Origin: Camarhynchus parvulus
Taxonomy: Eukaryota; Chordata; Aves; Passeriformes; Thraupidae
Direction of reading: 5' to 3'
Assembly (NCBI RefSeq): GCF_901933205.1
Contig: NC_044571.1
Span: 56,853,994-56,917,993 of the forward strand
Length of the DNA stretch: 64,000 nt
Shown here: in pieces, positions 1-12,785 of the stretch
Position numbering within the stretch: position 1 is the stretch's first letter
Layout of the letters: the number at the start of each line of letters is the position of its first letter
The notes under the pieces: model-generated
The model's input: the letters and a program-made list of their open reading frames with translations, nothing else
What the model was told of the DNA's origin: nothing
Database searches by the model: none
Made by a program: the position numbers and the translations under genes

Positions 1-1432
1 AGGCCTTGCTATTCTGGCTAGGCTAGCCTATTAAGTTCCCATGAAAAAAGAATTATAAGAATGAAAATCAGTTTGTGTAGCAATTGATTCTTATGAGAAG
101 ACAGTTTGCACCAGTGAAAATAAGAACTATATCCATGAAGAAAGAAAGGAAAGAATCCATGAAGAAAGAATGGATACATATTTCGAAAGAGAAAAGTTTG
201 ATCGACACGTACACTGGCCATTACCAACCAATGAACTGAGTTTCAATGAATTGCTGACCATTAGTGTTAACATGGTGCCTTCTGATAATTGTATAAATAT
301 GGGCCATGTGAATAAAGATTTGGCTATTCTACATGAAGGAACAGATTTTCAACAATTGTGACAATTCACCAGTCACACTGAAACTGGCTAAAAGAAAGAG
401 GAAACCATAGACTGGAGGGCAATAGAAGAAGAAGAAGACAATAGAGGCAGGGCAATAGATGAAGGAATAAGGACATGTAACCTGAAGGAAAACTCTTTCA
501 GAGCAATAGCCATGACATCTCTCATGGGCTGTGATCCCAAAAGCTGTTACAGAATAAGCTGCATTAATCATGGTCATTTATTGTTTGTTGAGCTCTGAAA
601 TTTTGCATGATTCTGCAGATAATACAGTTCATAACCACTCCAAAGAACATGGGAATTTAATTCCAAATGAACAGAGTTTCAGGACACAGAAAATCATAGA
701 AAATTATCCCAGTGACACTAAGGTGTCATTTTCATAAACTCTAGAATAACCTTTTCATTAAAAAAAAAAAATCCAGAAACAATCAAACAACAGCTAAAAA
801 ACCCAACAGAAGCAACCAATCAATAAAAGTACAACCTCAAAACCTTAAAAATAAACAAGGAAACAAAAAAAACCAACCAAATAAACCAACCGAACAACAA
901 AAACCAAAAACTGAAAGAAAAGGCCATCTTAAATTGCTGCAACTCAGCAAATTTTCTACCACTGGAGGTCTTGTCCTCAAATAGATATTTCCTGGCATAT
1001 CTATAATCTTTTCTGCTATAACTGTATTTTTTTAAGATCAGTATGGACATTCTGTTTCAAAATAATAGTAATTTTATTTGGAATAATTACTCTAGTATAA
1101 TTATTCTGGGACAAAATAACAGCTTTGGCACACAGAATGTCCACATGGGAGCTAAGACTGATAGAACTATGGCAGAATAATTACTACAGTGTATATATGC
1201 CAGGAAATAACTACGTGCATACAAGCCAGCATGTCAATATTATATTTTTTTTTGCTTACATCTCCTAAGATTTTTTTTGTTGTTGTTGGGTTGGGGTTTA
1301 TTTTTGGTTATGGTTTTGTTGTTTTTTTCCTCCCTACTGGATTTTATGTTGCATATAGTCTATCTTATTCTTCTCGTTTAGAGGATGATTATGAAATGTT
1401 CATTTTGAAGATGTTCAGCTACGGAGCATGGT
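1..1432. other. AT-rich non-coding stretch, no gene seen
   Basis: No reading frame here has a recognisable product. Visible features are a 24-bp-period near-duplication (131-170), an A12 run near 760-771, an AAC/AACC-rich tract around 780-910 and a T/G-rich tract around 1268-1332. These look like simple-sequence drift in neutral DNA. Confidence 0.7.
131..170. repeat. short tandem duplication, 24-bp period
   Basis: The 16-mer ATCCATGAAGAAAGAA occurs at 131-146 and again, identical, at 155-170. The spacing is 24 bp and the bases between are purine-rich. This is probably replication slippage; no function is implied. Confidence 0.8.
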
Positions 1433-1811
1433 CTGCACCCTGGTAGCAGGTGAGGGGCTGGGAGCCATGTCCAGTGAAGCACTCAAGTAGGTTGAGCCCG
1501 AGCCCTACCTCAGCAGAAGGAGGAAGGGCTGAGTGACAGCAGTGGGGGAATGCTGTTGGAGAGGGACAGAGGATGCTGCCTGCTCACCTGGCTTCCTGCT
1601 TGCCAGGTGCTTGGATGTGGAATGTTACAGAGAAACTGCCAAAGCTTCTCCAGCCTGTGACCCCTTGCTGCTTTTCCTGACGGGCCCCATGATGCTGTCG
1701 GGGAGATGTGGAGCAAATCTCAAGTGTGAATGCATGACTGTGGGGGTGAGGGTGAAAGGCATTGAACCTGGGGTCCCAGGTAGTTCTCTTTTCAATACTG
1801 AGATAAGGACA
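1433..1811. other. GC-rich segment of unknown origin
   Basis: This stretch is visibly richer in G and C than its surroundings and contains several CpGs, for example around 1500 and 1680-1700. It ends where a plus-strand CR1 tail begins. A plus-strand frame stays open from 1533 into the CR1 tail and a minus-strand frame covers 1625-2113, but neither translation shows a domain I recognise. It may be an upstream part of a transposable element, for example an older LTR or a 5' CR1 piece, or a host GC-rich patch. I could not assign it. Confidence 0.4.
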
Positions 1812-2034
1812 GAGGGTAGATTTAGATTAGCTATTCGGAAGAAATTCTTCCTGTGAAGGTGGTGAGGGTCTGCAACAGGATGCCCAGAGAAGATGCCCCA
1901 CTGCTGGAAGTGTTCAAGGCCAGGTTGGCTGGAGCTTTGAGCAACCTGGACTGGTGGAAGGTGCATGTCCTTGGCTGGAGGATTGGAACAGATGTTAAGG
2001 TCCCTTCCAACCCAAACCATTCTGTGATTCCATG
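1812..2034 (+). mobile_element. CR1 LINE, 3'-end fragment
   Basis: The segment follows the canonical order of the avian CR1 3' end: 'gaagaaattcttcctgtg', then 'ggtggtgagg', 'caggatgcccagagaag', 'gtgttcaaggccaggttgg' and the tail 'cccttccaacccaaaccat' followed by 'tctgtgattc'. CR1 is a non-LTR retrotransposon whose copies are usually 5'-truncated, and this one keeps only about 220 bp. The spacing between 'agaagatgccccactgctgg' and the standard motif suggests a small internal deletion. It lies directly upstream of a second, older CR1 tail in the same orientation. Confidence 0.93.
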
Positions 2035-2073
2035 TTTTACTGTGAATATGGTTGAAAACCTGAACCTGGCTTT

Positions 2074-2236
2074 TTGGAGACATTGTGAAATCTCCAGCCT
2101 TGCAGATATTCAAAACCTGACAGGAATGACCCTGAGCAATACACTCCTGCTCTGCATGCCTTGACGAGAGAAGCTGAACTAATGATCTCCAAAAGTGTCT
2201 TCCAGTATCAAATGTTCTGTGATCCTTTGATTCTGT
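2074..2236 (+). mobile_element. CR1 LINE, older diverged 3'-end fragment
   Basis: It matches the CR1 layout in degraded form: 'ggagacattgtgaaatctcc', then 'gcagatattcaaaacctgac', 'aatgatctccaaaagtgtct' and the tail 'tgttctgtgat' with 'ttgattctgt'. It is clearly more diverged than the CR1 fragment at 1812-2034 just upstream. The two may be independent insertions, or the younger copy may have landed in the older one. Confidence 0.8.
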
Positions 2237-3451
2237 AAAATTAATGTATTAAAGAACTGTTCTTACAGTGATTATCAGAATTTACATTTCTGCATTTTTA
2301 CTTAGCCTTGGTGAGGCCCAGTAACCAGGACCCTTCTTTAGGATTTTGTCCTCATAGTGATAAAGTTGTTCTGGAAAAAACAAATTACATCATAATTAAA
2401 TATTCAGCATGTCTCAATGATTTTAAGTTGGTATCATAGTTGTTACAACATTTTTTCATATTTAATTCAAAGATTATAGAAAAAACACATGCAGGGCAAG
2501 ATCATACATTTCATAGTCTAATACCCAACCATGCAGAAAAGAATCCCTGCATCATCTGGGTGGGATGGATGGATAATTTTTATTTAAGTTTGAGTATCTG
2601 AAAGGATTAGTAGAAGATACATTTTTGAGGCTTAAAACTTGATACTTTTAACTCTGTATTACTTTCATTTCTATAAATCATAAATGTTTCAAACGTACTG
2701 CCAAAAAAAAATGTATATAATTTGGAAATTTTGTGATGGTGTGTCCTTATTCCACACAGGTCTTTTAAAACGTCCCCCTTGTTAAGTGTTACCCCATAGT
2801 ACAAAGATTTAACAATATTGCAACTAGTGAAATGGGCTGGTGGCCTTTTAGGAACCTGTAATGGAGAAGTCAAAATTAAATTGGGAGATTTTTTGTCGGC
2901 ATCTCATAAAGAATGAATACACTAAATGTCAAGATTTTAGCTCAAAAGGAATTTGACAGTCATTCAAAGAATGACTTATGAATAGCATCAAACTGGACTG
3001 GGTTACAGGAAAGGAAACCATGAGTGCCCCTTATCCTTTTCTTATCTCTGGAAAGCACCTCTGAAAAATTTGGTGAAATATTTTACAGTAACGTTTTTCA
3101 GACTGCAGTGTGGTTTTCCCACTGCTGCTATATCATCAAGGATTTTTCTGGGCAGAGAGCAAAGCAAGGTGGTCATTGGTCTCAAATAGTTGTTCCTAGA
3201 TCTTGCTGAAAGACAAAACTTCCCTTCTAACATGAGTCCCAGTGCCTGCATCACTCTGGAAAGAAATAAACTCAGTAATGTTGCCAAGAAAAATCCCTAT
3301 CACACATATTGATCACGTTATTTTTAGTGGGGGACAGCTTGATGTTGGCTGGAAGCACTTCACCTTGGAGCACAGAAATTTTATGTGGTTTTGTAATTTC
3401 CCTTCCTGACATTCATTTTTCAAAATATCATGAGGCAATTTTATGATGTTA

Positions 3452-3487
3452 ATTAATATAACATTAGTTATTATTAATATAACATTA
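3452..3487. repeat. 15-bp AT-rich direct repeat
   Basis: ATTAATATAACATTA is present at 3452-3466 and repeated exactly at 3473-3487, a period of 21 bp. It lies within a TA-rich patch. Local slippage is the simplest explanation. Confidence 0.75.
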
Positions 3488-3744
3488 ATATCTGTCTTTT
3501 TTTTTGTTGCAGGCATTCATTCCTAATAAAAGGGGGATCCTAACACAAAGGAGAATCATTTGCAGCTGAGATAGGTACTTTCAACTCAAATTCTTGCTAG
3601 AAAAACATGAATCCATGAAAGCCTTAGAGCATTTAATATTACAATTCTTAGTATTTCTTACTATTCAGTGAAGAAGTTCACACTGAATTTAGGTTTTGGG
3701 CACACATCCAGAAAATACTGTTGTTTTTTGGTTTTTTTTTTCTT

Positions 3745-3815
3745 CTAGTTGTGCGACTGATCCACTGCTTTGTACCTTAGGCAAGTTGCCTTAACTTTTA
3801 GTACTAATAGCACCA
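3745..3815 (+). mobile_element. possible ancient MIR-like SINE remnant
   Basis: The order 'ctagttgtgcgact', then 'ccttaggcaagttgccttaa', then 'tagtactaatagcacc' resembles the core and tail of MIR elements, whose usual text runs 'ctagctgtgtgacc', 'ttgggcaagt..cttaac', 'ataatagtacc'. An interrupting segment and many mismatches make this weak. It could be chance similarity. Confidence 0.3.
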
Positions 3816-6344
3816 AGTGACCAGGATGATTAACTAATGAATGGGCCATACTCTAAGGCATTATATAATGGATTTACTTGGCACAGTCTTTCTACAATAC
3901 TCTGAAAATATTCAAAGTTTTGGGTATTAAATGTGAAAAGAATACTAGTATCTGTTATTTGATATTCATTCAAATAGGAAGACCAGTCATCCTCTGGATA
4001 TATTTCCACATTGTAAAATTTTAGTTTTACAATGAAAAAATAGATTAAGGTTAGGAGTGAGGCTGAATTTTTAAAGGAGGATGACAACTACAAAGGAAAA
4101 TGACAACAGATAGAAAACAGGAGATGTATGTTAGAATAGTAAATTACAGGAAGAATGGTGCTCTAAAGAGGTTATCTTTCATACAGAAGAGACAAAGAAC
4201 ATCAGAGAAAGCAGACTCAAAAAAATATACTGAGGGATCAAAGCGTAGCTAGCCAAGTACAGAAATGAAAGGCTGCTGGTGATGTAAGGGATGCTGATGA
4301 AAATAAGTACCTAGAAAAAGTAGTATGAGAATTAAAACAGTTTGTGCCATTTTTATTAAGATCCTGCAAGGAAGGAAGTTGCAAAATATATTTAATTAGA
4401 AAGAAAGGAGGAGTATGTGTGTGTATATGTGTAAGAATATTCCAGCAAGAGAAATTTAGTATAACCAAAAGTATAAATCGTAGATGACGAACTACTTCAG
4501 CAAGGATTCAGAGAAGTTTTTCTCTCTTCTCTCAAAATTTTAGAGGTTTCCAAAGCAAGAGAGTTTCTGAGGAAACGTAGACAATATAAGCCACTTACCC
4601 TTAAAAATCAATTTACTAAAGGGGATGCTGGAACAAATCCAAAGCTGATATGAAAATTAAAGAGGATATGATTGTGGTGACAGTGGTGCCCTACCGAGCA
4701 GAAGTGTTTGAGGAAGAACAGTATTTCTGCATTGATTGTTTGACCTGTATTGAAAAAGAAACATGAAAGTCAAAGCTCTGCTAGGTACTAACGCTGGTAA
4801 CTGGAGAGGTGTCTTTGTAATTGAAGTGAAAGCATGCCAGGGAACACTGTGTGCAACTTCACCTCCAGCTGCTACTTCTTCTAGCACAGGTCAATAATGG
4901 TAATACATATCCCTTAGGAAACGGCCTAAGATTTTCTATTTATTCCCTCACTGCTTGGCCTTTCCAAATCCAGAGTTTAAGTCAGTGAAAAAAGTGACTT
5001 AAAGAAGTCTCCAGGACTAAAGAGAGACCGCAATTACTGTCACTAAAAACTTTCCTTCATGGAGATAATAATTTAAGAACAAATTGTCTAACCTTTCATC
5101 AGTCTGAGGCAGATTATGACCATAGACAGCATTGAATCAGACTATCAACAGAAATCATGGCTGGAAATTTTCTGAAACTAAGTCTAATACATATATGCAG
5201 GTTACAAAAATATTTAAGTAACACATACAGATGGACAGATAGATCCATGCACAGGATTGAGGTAATCATCTTGTGTCTAGTGCTGCACTTGAGTTTAAGC
5301 ACAGCATGACACACTAAACTCTTTTGGACACTTAGTGTCACATTCTTTTTAGCTAATAAGCAATTAATCATTATTATACATATGGTGTTGTGCATGTTTC
5401 AACTGCCAGGACAAAAATGATCCTTTTTACACAGCTTTACTGTCAACAAAAACTGTTACAGTTCACTGGAAATTTCATTCTTGAGGGTAAATTTCTATTG
5501 ATAGTATTAATGAGTAATTCCTTAGATAGTATCTAGCTTGGATAGTATCTGGCATTATCATTATTTATTTCTATTTCCCATGTTGTATAAGATGAGGTGC
5601 ATGCACTGCAAATTTATTATTTTGCTAGGCTGTACAAGCCTTACATAGAATTCTTTGGTTATACAGATAGTCTTTTAGTAGATTTCCTAATCAGGATGCT
5701 CTAAGGATGCAATGCTAGCATCCACTCAGGTAATTATTGCAGGATTTCTGTAAAATCTTTCAGCACCATGCTTCTCACTCTGTTGACTTTAGAAAAATAA
5801 TTTCAAGCAAGCAAAGGCTTGAGACCAGCAGGACAGCCCTTCTTGAGGATCTGAATAATAATATAGTCCAGGGAGTGTGTCTCCATGATGAAAAACACCA
5901 AAAGCTATCCTCAGGTGTTGCAGAAGCTCACTGAGCTGGGAATCAAATTTATTGCAAAGCAGATAAAAAGTGGTGCTTGAGGCAGGATGAAACAAGATCT
6001 AAGAAAATAATCAGACCCCTAGAGCAAACAGACTTAGATGACATTTTCTGAACTGAACAAGGATCTCCATTAAGTGATCATTCACAGTTCTATTTATTGA
6101 CAGGATCAAAGTAGGCAGAAGCAGTTTGAAGACACAGATTGTTCTGGACCATGGAGTCCTGCTAATAAGGACTCATAACGAATGGAGAAAGAACTGAGAA
6201 GATACAGAGAGCAGTTCACAGAATTGTATTCCTTTGTGTTGTGATTGTTCCTTATCCCTCCACATGTGACTAAAAGATATGGGTGATTACATTGGATCCC
6301 TGCTTCTGGCATTAAAAGTCATTGCTGTATTTATTTCTTTAAGA

Positions 6345-6655
6345 CAAAGCTGCCACAGGGGACACTATGCCAATCTACCTCCCCCTGTACATATGCTGAG
6401 CAAGACATGGTATGAAATATCCCTTTGATGTGTTGGGACCAGCTGTTCCACCTATGTCCCCTCACAACTCCTTCTCCCCTCCCAGCTTCCTCACTGGTGG
6501 CGTGGGCTGAGAGGCAGAAAAGTCTTTAGTGCTGTGTTAAACCCTGCTCAGAGGTAATGAAAATATCCCTGCATTTTCAGCACTGTTTTCAGCACAAATT
6601 CAAAATTTAGCTATTATGATGAAAATTCATTCTATCCCAGCCAAAACTAATGCGA
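6345..6655 (+). mobile_element. solo LTR of an avian endogenous retrovirus (3' portion)
   Basis: This segment follows a long terminal repeat that is common in bird genomes. In order it has 'atatccctttgatgtgttgg', 'cagctgttccacctatgtcc', 'cctcacaactccttctcccc', 'ggcagaaaagtctttagtgc', 'tcagcactgttttcagcaca' and, at the end, 'gaaaattcattctatcccag' followed by 'ccaaaac'. No gag, pol or env-like reading frame lies on either side, so it is a solo LTR, the usual product of recombination between the two LTRs of a provirus. It is diverged and the 5' boundary is uncertain. The family assignment is from memory of avian LTR texture, not from a search. Confidence 0.78.
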
Positions 6656-9600
6656 AGCTGATGCAATAGGACCACATTAACATGTTATCAAGCATGCAAT
6701 TACCTTCCAGTTGCATACATCGGGACACACCACTGTTCTTTTTGAACCCATGCAGTTCCAGAGTTAACATAGCTTTTATTGAGCCCCCTAGAAAAATCTG
6801 CACAAAGAAATGGCATTTTTCTATTTTCCTCTCCAACAAAATTGCTACACCGTGAAAAAAAAAAGCCAGTCCAAAGAATTGCTATGCTGTTCAAGACCCA
6901 GGGAAGAATGAGAATAATATGCCTTTCTGCCTCATCATGTTAAATACTGATTACTAAGTATGAGCATTTCCTCAGTATTAGAGTCTTAGTTTGTTCAAGA
7001 AAACTGTCCATAAATAGGCTAATATTTTTTCCAGTTTCTTTTTCCTTTGATGAATAATACTATAAAAAAAGCTAGTATCTATGATATAGTCACAGGTAAG
7101 CAGCAAAATAATCCAGTCTTTTGATACCTTGATGTTATGTACATCTGTCTCTAATGAACTTCAGTTATGCATTGCCAAACCTGAGCAATACAATTGTAAA
7201 ACAAGTGCAATATGTCTACATGACAGATATTGAAAGGGCAAGTTCATCCTAGGCATTTTCAACCACGAGAAACAGGCTCTGTGGTTAGGGCAGCAAAAAA
7301 GCACGACTACAGTTAGTCTTTTATCTTTCATTACTTTCCTTTTTGAAGGGACTTAGTTATTAATATTAGAAGAAGCTTCCGAAATAAAATTGCAAAAAAA
7401 ATCTTGTGTTAAAAGCCTAAGGTCCCCTGACACTTCCAGCACAGTCTCCGTTTATCTTCAATGAACTGAGTGGAAAAAGAAAAAAGTCAAGAATAAACAC
7501 ATTGTCTTGGCCAACTAATATCAGGCATTGGAACAGGGCTAGTGCCTTACCCTTGGAGAGCCTTAGGGGAGAGCATTACAAAATTATAAAGTATTAAAAC
7601 AGTCAGCAAACTGACTAGCAGAGATGTGGTGTCCCCCTGCTACTGTGGAAAATACTACTTAAAACTGCAGAGATGAAAGACCTTTTAATCTATTGAGGGA
7701 AGAATAAGATTCAACTGAAATGTTATAGAGGAACTTGCTATAATTCTGCAGATATTTAGTTCTGCTTATGGCTTTAATACCATCAAAAGAGCCCTTGGAA
7801 ACTAAAGTGGTAAGAAACTGACTTTTCCAAAATAAATATTTTACTTGTAGGGTGGCCAAATTATTACTTGTAGGTAGAATGTGACCCACATTCAGCAGCT
7901 CTGCAATGCAGCCTGAAGCAGTTTTATTACTTATTGGAAACACAGAGCTTATAGACAGCCATAAATCCCAGGACATGCCACTCCTGAGAAAACAGAAACT
8001 TTTCTTATCCGTCCTCTGGCTCAAAACCAGATTGAACAAGCTTCAGGCGCTGTATGCTGACAGCCACTGGCCCTCCAGATTACCATGGCTCCCCTCTTTA
8101 TAACATAGCTATTAGCTACTCTTAATAAATTGTAGATTTGCAGTGCAAGCAAGGCTTTACTGGGATGATGTTTCTTCACTAACAATAGAGCAAGTTGTTT
8201 TCTTGAAGTGAACAGAAACCTTAGTGAACTTCTGGTTACATTTTAACAGGGAAACAGATACTCAACCTCCAACCTGATTTCCACTCACATAGCACTGTTA
8301 CCATCCAAGACCAGGAAAACACACAGATTAGCAGCTGTTAGTGATTAGGAATCATCTTTATGGTAAAATTTAGCCATGACTAATATACAGGTAGTGGTAT
8401 GAGGGTAGAATTTTGACCATTGACAGTAGGCATTATATTAGTTTTGACCAATTCATTTCTCTTAGGAAAATCACAAAGAAAACCAAAGAAACTCCCTTAC
8501 TAGCCCTAGCCTTGGTTAACTGAGGTTTCATTTCACCTGAACAAGTGGAACGTTAGATCTAGACACATAAGAAACAAGATGATACCTAATTCAGACTCCT
8601 AACCTTTTTTTAATTCCCGGTTTATAATTCTGGGATTTTCTAAACTGAAGATGACTTGCCACAACATAAATAATCCTTTAGCATAAAAAAAGCCATCCAG
8701 TCACATCTTAAGATACAAGACAGCATTCATTGTTCAAGGATGGCATGCAGTTTTACTCAGAGATAAGCTACCTCAGGAGGTTCTGGTGCACCTGGAACCA
8801 ACTCTGTCAAAAAGGGGCCCTAGGAATAGTTATCTAGGCAGGACTGGGACACTGTGATGGCTGAGCCAGTAAAGGTAGCTGTAAAGCTTCTAGGTATTTC
8901 CATGCAATTATTTGAACGCACAAAGCTATATACTTTGCTAAATCTCTTTTTAAGGAAACCTTATGTATGGAAGTAGGCTGGTGTAGAAAATGGTCAGCAG
9001 AAGAATTTATGGCTGTGGGCTGCTGAGATATTTTAATATCATATAGTCTCTTATATAGTTGCTTATATAATCTCTCTCTGGTTAAAAAAATAAAAAATGC
9101 ATGCTACTAAAATCAACCAAAATAATGAAAAAACATGCAAAGGAGACATAAAGAAACCCACAAAATCTTCTGTTATTTTTTCAATTTTATCTCCTCCTGT
9201 CTTGTTCTCTTCTGTTTTCTGGTGTTTACTTCTATATGCTACATTTTGTTTATCCTTATAGTCCTTCTCTACTGTTTCTCAGTGTGTGAATATTTGAAAT
9301 GCCCTCAAGGTACATATCCAGCCTCGTATATTCAATTCAATTTCCTTATGTTTGTAGATTTCACTCCTGAAATAATAAACTCTGCAACATGTGGTGAAAC
9401 TATAAACTTTGCAGGCTTGTGGTGCATTCTGAAAACTCTAATGACATTGTTACTGATGTACCTGTCTCAAACAGTTCAGGATTTTAAAACTACTCCAGTT
9501 TTGTTCCATCCACCTTTTTTCCCTCTTTTTTATGTATGATATACCTTTATGTGCTGTATAACAAAAGCCCTTGGTTCTTCATTTATACACTAAAACAATG

Positions 9601-11109
9601 TTTAACATTTGTTTCTTGTAGTAATACCACTAAATTGCGATGAGTGATCCCATATTTATACTACAAAAATTACTTTTAAGAAAGGACTAGGGGAGTTATT
9701 GTAATTGTTATTTTAGTTTTCAGAAAGTGTGATGTAGTTTTCAAGCATAAAATAAAAAGTCTTTATACCTATGTGGTCCCCATTGTCATGGAGATTGATC
9801 TCCTCACAAACAATGTACTCATCTTGTCAACAGAGATCCCTTTGTGAGGAGCAAGTTCTACTATATCCGTTCTGCATTTCAGAAAGATGATAATGTAAAG
9901 GTCGGAACAAGACAAATCAATAAGGTATCTAACAATTCAGATGCCAGTTTTTAGGCAAATTAATTGCCTAAATCTCAAATGAAGCTAGAAATCTCATCTT
10001 TGACTACCCAAACATCTTTCTAGGTAGGTGAGATTTATCTCACAAATGACCTCCCTATGTAGATTAAGTTATTTGTGTAGATGCCTTTTATTATCAATTG
10101 AGAGCTCTTCCATAAATTTTTGGGGTTAGATATATCTCTTGACATGAACAGCTGTTTTACAAAAGGATGAATCCCTTTCTCAAGGTGCCTGGTTCTCTCT
10201 CAGCCCTGCATCAGGAGACGGGCTGATCATCTTGACATTATGTCATAGAAGTTGGATGAGATGAATTCAAATGCATCTGGCTCAGATGCAATTGCATGAT
10301 AGGAGTGCAGCAGAAGAGGAGGGCTCAAGAGGATCTTTTCTGTAACCTCAAAGCTTTCATTTGTGTGCTTGTATGATGGTCCACTACTTTCAAAACAGTA
10401 CTTTGCAGATATACAGTCTTTTTAAATAGAAGATTCAAAAATGGAAATAAAACATAAACAAAAAAGAATAATAGTTTTAGAGGGATTTGCCCAGTGATTA
10501 CCTTATATAGCAGGCACAAGTCCTGTAGCTGGCACGGTGCATTCAATTTAAGTATAACTTGTTCTTCTCTTTCTCTCCAGCATCATTTTATGCCCCTAGA
10601 CTTTTTCTATTATGAAATCAGTTTATTTTCATCTGCACAGTACATTGCAGGACAGCATGGATAGAAGAATGGTTTCGTATTACTGACATTGAAATACCTA
10701 ATTATGAATAAAAGAAGTTTGTGATAAATTCTTGCCATAAAAAAATACAAAACAAAACAAAACAAAAACTGCCAAAGAAGCTAGGCAAAACTGTGTTCAT
10801 TTTTTTCCTCCTTTTTAATCTTTGAAATTCATAATAATTTTTGTATTGTTATTGATTTTACATGGGCAGAAATAAGACACTATGGTGATAGTCAGCATAA
10901 AACCCCAACAAACAGAAGTTAATTCCACATAGGACTTCTAAGATGTAGTTCTCAAAAACTCAGTGAATTTATTTTTGATCTCTCTTCTGTTTTTTCTATT
11001 AGCTTATATTTTAGTAATTAATGGTCTAATGCAGTGTCTTCAAAATAAAGGAAAATATTTTTTAGCAATTTTAATATTTTCATTAGTCCAAAGCACATGA
11101 TGATTGCAA

Positions 11110-11112
11110 TTT

Positions 11113-11135
<23 letters not shown>
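11110..11135. repeat. poly(T) tract of 26
   Basis: This is an uninterrupted run of 26 T. It may be a length-polymorphic homopolymer, or the poly(A) of an old minus-strand retroinsertion, but no recognisable element abuts it. Confidence 0.9.
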
Positions 11136-11143
<8 letters not shown>

Positions 11144-11960
11144 CTTTCTAAAATTTCCCATAGTTTCAAAGCAATGCTCTGCACTGCAGTATTATTTATA
11201 CCCTAGCTGTTTTTTCTCAACATCTACTAATTTTAAACTCACGGTAATTCATAAGCTTTCCTTACTCTTACTACTCTCTGTAGTCAGTCTGTAATACAGG
11301 TTAGTATTATATAAAGCTATTGGTGTCTAGGTTTCAGTCCAAGATCATTAATCCCATAATACTTAAAACCTTTACTATGTATCTCTGCTTAGCTGGCTGA
11401 GAGTGTTGGCCAGATTAGTATTTATTCACTGTTAATAGTGCACTGAAGCAGGCATGGTTTCTGTTATATACATATTGCTTAACCATAAACCCTATAAATG
11501 GGCAGAGCTGGGCATACTGTAATGTCTGTGTCTGTAAGAGACTAAATGAGTGAACAAATGATCAGAACTTCAGTTTTCTTTAGGTAAGGAAATAATAAAA
11601 ATGTAAACATTAGGTAAATGTTTAAGGAAAAAATTGGGTGAAAGAAACTTCAGGAACTTAGGCTTGAATACATTCAACCTAGTTTAAAGATCTTACACAA
11701 GACATCCGAATAGGATTGCAGCTGATTGAAATTCTACATAGGAGATGGGGAGGCCCTTCCAAGTGTTGATGTAGATTGAAAATCTCTTTGGAGACATTTG
11801 TCTCTCATCATTTGATAGTAAAGAAAGTTTAGACTGTCACTTTCATAAACAGCACATCTGCAAAGCCCTCAGATTTAGGTAGGAAGAACTGAGGCCTCTA
11901 GGGAATGTTTCATCAATATTTTTGATGAAAAACTGAATGAGAGAAACTATTCATTGAAAT

Positions 11961-11970
11961 GGGGGGGGGG
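11961..11970. repeat. G10 homopolymer
   Basis: Ten consecutive G occur in AT-rich DNA. A single run of this kind is prone to length error in sequencing and slippage in vivo. Confidence 0.9.
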
Positions 11971-12754
11971 AAGCTCAACCTTCAGTCAATACGTGTTCAT
12001 TAAGTCCATAGGCACAACAGAAAAGAGTTAATTTCATTCTCTCTAGATATTTCCTGATGAAAGCTTATAATCAAAAGCATTTATCCTGTGCTGACTAAAT
12101 TGTTTTAGATTTGTGCTGTGGAATTTGAAAAGGGGCTGTATCAAATAAATCTAAAGGTTCTTAGTCCTTCTGAGCTGATCTTGGTTAAGTTCCTCTGAAC
12201 CAGGGATATTAAAAAGAAGAAGAGTGAAAGAAAGACAGTTAAACCTGTAAAGTGGTTGTAGCTCATTTTCAGTAATTGCAGTTTTGAGATACGTTTTTCT
12301 ATCATCTTACTGACAGAATTATTTTTACACATGATTTTATTTCTAGAAGTAGCATTTTAGGACAAAAATGGAAAAAGAACAAACTTCTCATTAAATAAAG
12401 CCCTTGTTCTTGAATTGAAATGTATTATAGTCACACCACAGATTACTTTGTTTATTTTTAATGGTTATTTTCATTTTATATCCACCCGTCTGTAAAATAG
12501 AAGACTGACTACAAACTGCTACTGTTGGGCTTTGCAATAGTTACTATGGTGTAGCTGAGGCCTCACCGTAATGCTGAGTCTCCCATTCACTCCCATTGAG
12601 TTTCCACCATGTACAAATCATATTATTTTTAATGACAAGCTACTCTGCCCTTGCTCAAAGCATAAATTACCACCATTTTACTTCTTTACTGTTGTTATTG
12701 AAGTTCTATAACAGGACTATAATATCATTGTGGTAAACGTGTTAAGGGCTCCTA

Positions 12755-12785
12755 CATATATATATACACACCTACATACATACAC
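12755..12785. repeat. short TA/CA-rich microsatellite
   Basis: Alternating purine-pyrimidine sequence: a TA run followed by ACAC and two ACATAC units. It is degenerate and short. Confidence 0.7.

Larger units (their letters stand above)
2237..6344. other. AT-rich non-coding stretch, no gene seen
   Basis: Only short random reading frames occur, none with a recognisable product. The stretch holds a 15-bp direct repeat (3452-3487), a possible ancient MIR-like piece (about 3745-3815) and scattered T or A runs. I see no promoter, splice-site cluster or RNA gene that can be supported. Confidence 0.65.

Noticed and set aside
1625..2113. Minus-strand frame of 162 codons, the longest in the window
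   Set aside because: It runs antisense over the CR1 tails and the adjoining GC-rich segment. Its right half is reverse-complement CR1, and no domain is visible.
9135..9539. Plus-strand frame of 134 codons with many hydrophobic residues that could suggest a membrane protein
   Set aside because: Hydrophobicity comes from T-rich DNA (Phe, Leu, Ile codons). There is no domain, no splice or promoter context, and no recognisable homology.
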